Below, in pieces: positions 62,762 to 64,000 of a DNA stretch of 64,000 nucleotides (position 1 is its first letter; each line of letters starts with the position of its first letter). Where the stretch lies: assembly GCA_024401435.1 (NCBI GenBank), contig JAKSLB010000007.1, positions 62,001 to 126,000 of the forward strand, given 5' to 3'. The notes under the pieces were generated by a model. The model did no database searches, was not told where the DNA came from, and was given only the letters and a program-made list of their open reading frames with translations. The position numbers and the translations under genes were made by a program. The DNA is from Paludibacteraceae bacterium (GTDB lineage Bacteria > Bacteroidota > Bacteroidia > Bacteroidales > Paludibacteraceae).

Positions 62762-63064
62762 ATGGCTACTATAAAAATCACATTGATTCCTTTCAACACT
62801 TCAAAGTATTTTGACAAGTTCCTTGATGAATATAATGAATCAAGGAAAAACAAGAAGCGTACATTCATTGATACAGTTGAATGGGTAAAGAAACGACATT
62901 TGAATTTCTTCATTGAAGAATTGAAGGATTTTGATAATCGTTTTAATGCTAAAATCAAAAAGGGTTTAATTGAATTCACTTCCAATGATTGGCAAATGGA
63001 TTTAAGAACACTTATGGGTGACTATATAATGAGCGAAGTAGCAAACATTGAAATCGTTAGGTAG
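62762..63064 (+). CDS. Unknown small basic protein
   Basis: 100 aa from ATG 62762; the longer upstream reading starts in the previous gene. Helical and basic. Confidence 0.7.
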   Translation: MATIKITLIPFNTSKYFDKFLDEYNESRKNKKRTFIDTVEWVKKRHLNFFIEELKDFDNRFNAKIKKGLIEFTSNDWQMDLRTLMGDYIMSEVANIEIVR

Positions 63065-63074
63065 AGGAATATCT

Positions 63075-63422
63075 ATGTCTTTAAAAACTGGATTGATTGA
63101 CCTAAATGGAATTGAAATTGAAGAAGGTCATATCATTGTATTCCAATCTGAATACAATGAAGATAAACCAAATCAATATGAACCAAGATATAAGGTACAA
63201 TTTGATTTTGGTGCTTTTGTTGGCATTAAACAATACACAATTGAAAACGGAAAACTTTATACCGAAAAAAACTATAAGCCCAGTATGTCCAATTACGGAA
63301 TTGAAGTCCTCCGTGAACACATTGATGTTGTATATGACGGATACATCTCTAACTATGGCGAAACTTATAGGTTCGCAAACAATATAGTCAAATGTTGGAT
63401 AGTTGATGAAAATTTAATTTAA
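63075..63422 (+). CDS. YopX-like protein
   Basis: 115 aa from ATG 63075 (GAGG upstream). LKTGLIDLNGIEIEEGHIIVF matches the YopX-family hallmark (tGLkDkngkeIyeGDiV), found in many phages and of unknown function. Last gene of the 62249 unit. Confidence 0.6.
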   Translation: MSLKTGLIDLNGIEIEEGHIIVFQSEYNEDKPNQYEPRYKVQFDFGAFVGIKQYTIENGKLYTEKNYKPSMSNYGIEVLREHIDVVYDGYISNYGETYRFANNIVKCWIVDENLI

Positions 63423-63429
63423 AAAACCA

Positions 63430-63458
63430 TTGACAACCATTACATAATTTTGTATATT
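63430..63458 (+). promoter_or_regulatory. Class A promoter
   Basis: TTGACA, 17 bp with ATTACATAATTTTG, TATATT. Confidence 0.9.
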
Positions 63459-63485
63459 ATACTCAAACAACAAAGGAGTATAACT

Positions 63486-63629
63486 ATGAAAGATTTATTA
63501 GAATTGATTTTATTTCCTTTTGAAATCGGTGTAAAATTCATTTTAGGCTTCGCAGCAGTTTATATCGCATTTGCTCTATTGCTTGCTCCGTGGGCATTGT
63601 TTTGTACATACATTTTAGGAATTAAGTAA
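63486..63629 (+). CDS. 47-aa membrane peptide
   Basis: ATG 63486 with AAAGGAG to TAA 63629. Almost entirely hydrophobic (FILGFAAVYIAFALLLAPWA). Early promoter suggests an early membrane function. Confidence 0.7.
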   Translation: MKDLLELILFPFEIGVKFILGFAAVYIAFALLLAPWALFCTYILGIK

Positions 63630-63643
63630 GGAGTAGTAAAATT

Positions 63644-64000
63644 ATGATTACTATCAAACAGTTTTACAACGAACTTCGTAAACTTATTTCTGAAAACAAA
63701 GGTGACTATGAATTTATCCTTGGGAATTACCGCTTGGATGAGCTAGAAATATGTGTTGCTGACTGTTTTAAAACAGCTCGCATTTTCGTGGACGACCGTG
63801 GTAAAGCAACTAAAGTTGATGAAGAAACCAAACAATCTGAATCTGCAGGTGCTAGTAGCCCGAAAAGAATTGCCAAATCAAAATACGATGAAAACGGTAA
63901 TCATTATGATTACGATATCTATGGTCATATTGTTCATTTTAAGAGAATTGACGGATATGAGGAATGGACGGACTACGACATCCAAGGTAACATGGCTTAC
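63644..64000 (+). CDS. Unknown protein (3' end outside window)
   Basis: AAGGAG before ATG 63644; 119 codons visible without a stop. N-terminal MITIKQFYNELRKLIS helix, then a polar linker and a tyrosine/aspartate-rich domain (DYDIYGHIVHFKRIDGYEEW). Not recognised. Confidence 0.7.
   Translation, partial: MITIKQFYNELRKLISENKGDYEFILGNYRLDELEICVADCFKTARIFVDDRGKATKVDEETKQSESAGASSPKRIAKSKYDENGNHYDYDIYGHIVHFKRIDGYEEWTDYDIQGNMAY

Noticed and set aside
1-64000. Stop-codon reassignment as in some large gut phages
   Set aside because: TAA, TAG and TGA all end genes at expected places with overlapping or closely spaced next starts; no in-frame TAG or TGA is needed.
1-64000. tRNA genes
   Set aside because: Intergenic gaps are short and no cloverleaf was recognised by eye; a covariance search would be decisive.

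Overview
The window is part of a large, AT-rich tailed-phage genome of the T4-like (contractile-tail myovirus) kind. The sequence shows a RegA-type translational repressor, a gp45-like sliding clamp, a gp47/SbcD-like nuclease, a family B DNA polymerase fragment, an ATP-dependent DNA ligase, the nuclease half of a T4-type large terminase, baseplate proteins resembling gp53 and gp26, tail-tube-fold proteins and tail fibres. Almost no space is wasted, genes lie on both strands in short operons, and TAA, TAG and TGA all act as stops. The host is not shown directly. A late peptide with a Bacteroidota-style LLASS motif and a dockerin-like calcium loop hint at an anaerobic gut or rumen host (Bacteroidota or Fibrobacterota), but this is inference.

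Layout. 1-5 kb: small late gene with a dockerin-like loop, metallophosphoesterase, three unknown proteins, DNA ligase. 5-8 kb: amidase/SH3 endolysin and a primase-like protein. 9-25.7 kb: virion region (large beta-rich fibre/baseplate proteins, gp53-like wedge protein, tube-fold proteins, gp26-like hub protein) with the C-terminal half of a split-intein terminase at 20-21 kb. 25.7-28.7 kb: a MoxR ATPase and VWA protein pair. 28.8-31.5 kb: membrane protein and a DNA polymerase that stops before motif C. 31.5-34.7 kb: putative nuclease and structural genes. 34.7-36.3 kb: DinG/XPD-type helicase. 36.3-43.4 kb: an array of about ten small, very divergent similar proteins on the minus strand. 43.4-45.7 kb: gp47, clamp and RegA. 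45.7-52.8 kb: membrane-active structural protein, glycosyltransferase and two divergent fibres. 52.8-57.9 kb: a second array of the same type sharing an operon with CoaD. 58-64 kb: many small early-type genes.

Expression. Two promoter classes can be read directly. Class A is TTGACA-N17-TATATT with a nearly invariant spacer core TTATATAATTTTG. It precedes replication, regulatory and small accessory genes, which have strong AAAGGAG-type ribosome sites. Class B is an AT-rich box (CATAAATAA or TATATAAG) sitting only 2-10 bases before the start codon of virion genes, which mostly lack a ribosome site. If this box is the -10 element of a T4-type late promoter, many late mRNAs begin at or within a few bases of the start codon and are leaderless. 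Most operons end in strong stem-loop terminators.

The most notable items are the atypically split (short N, long C) intein in the terminase, the truncated polymerase with an unexplained tail, the probable leaderless late genes, and the two paralogue arrays.
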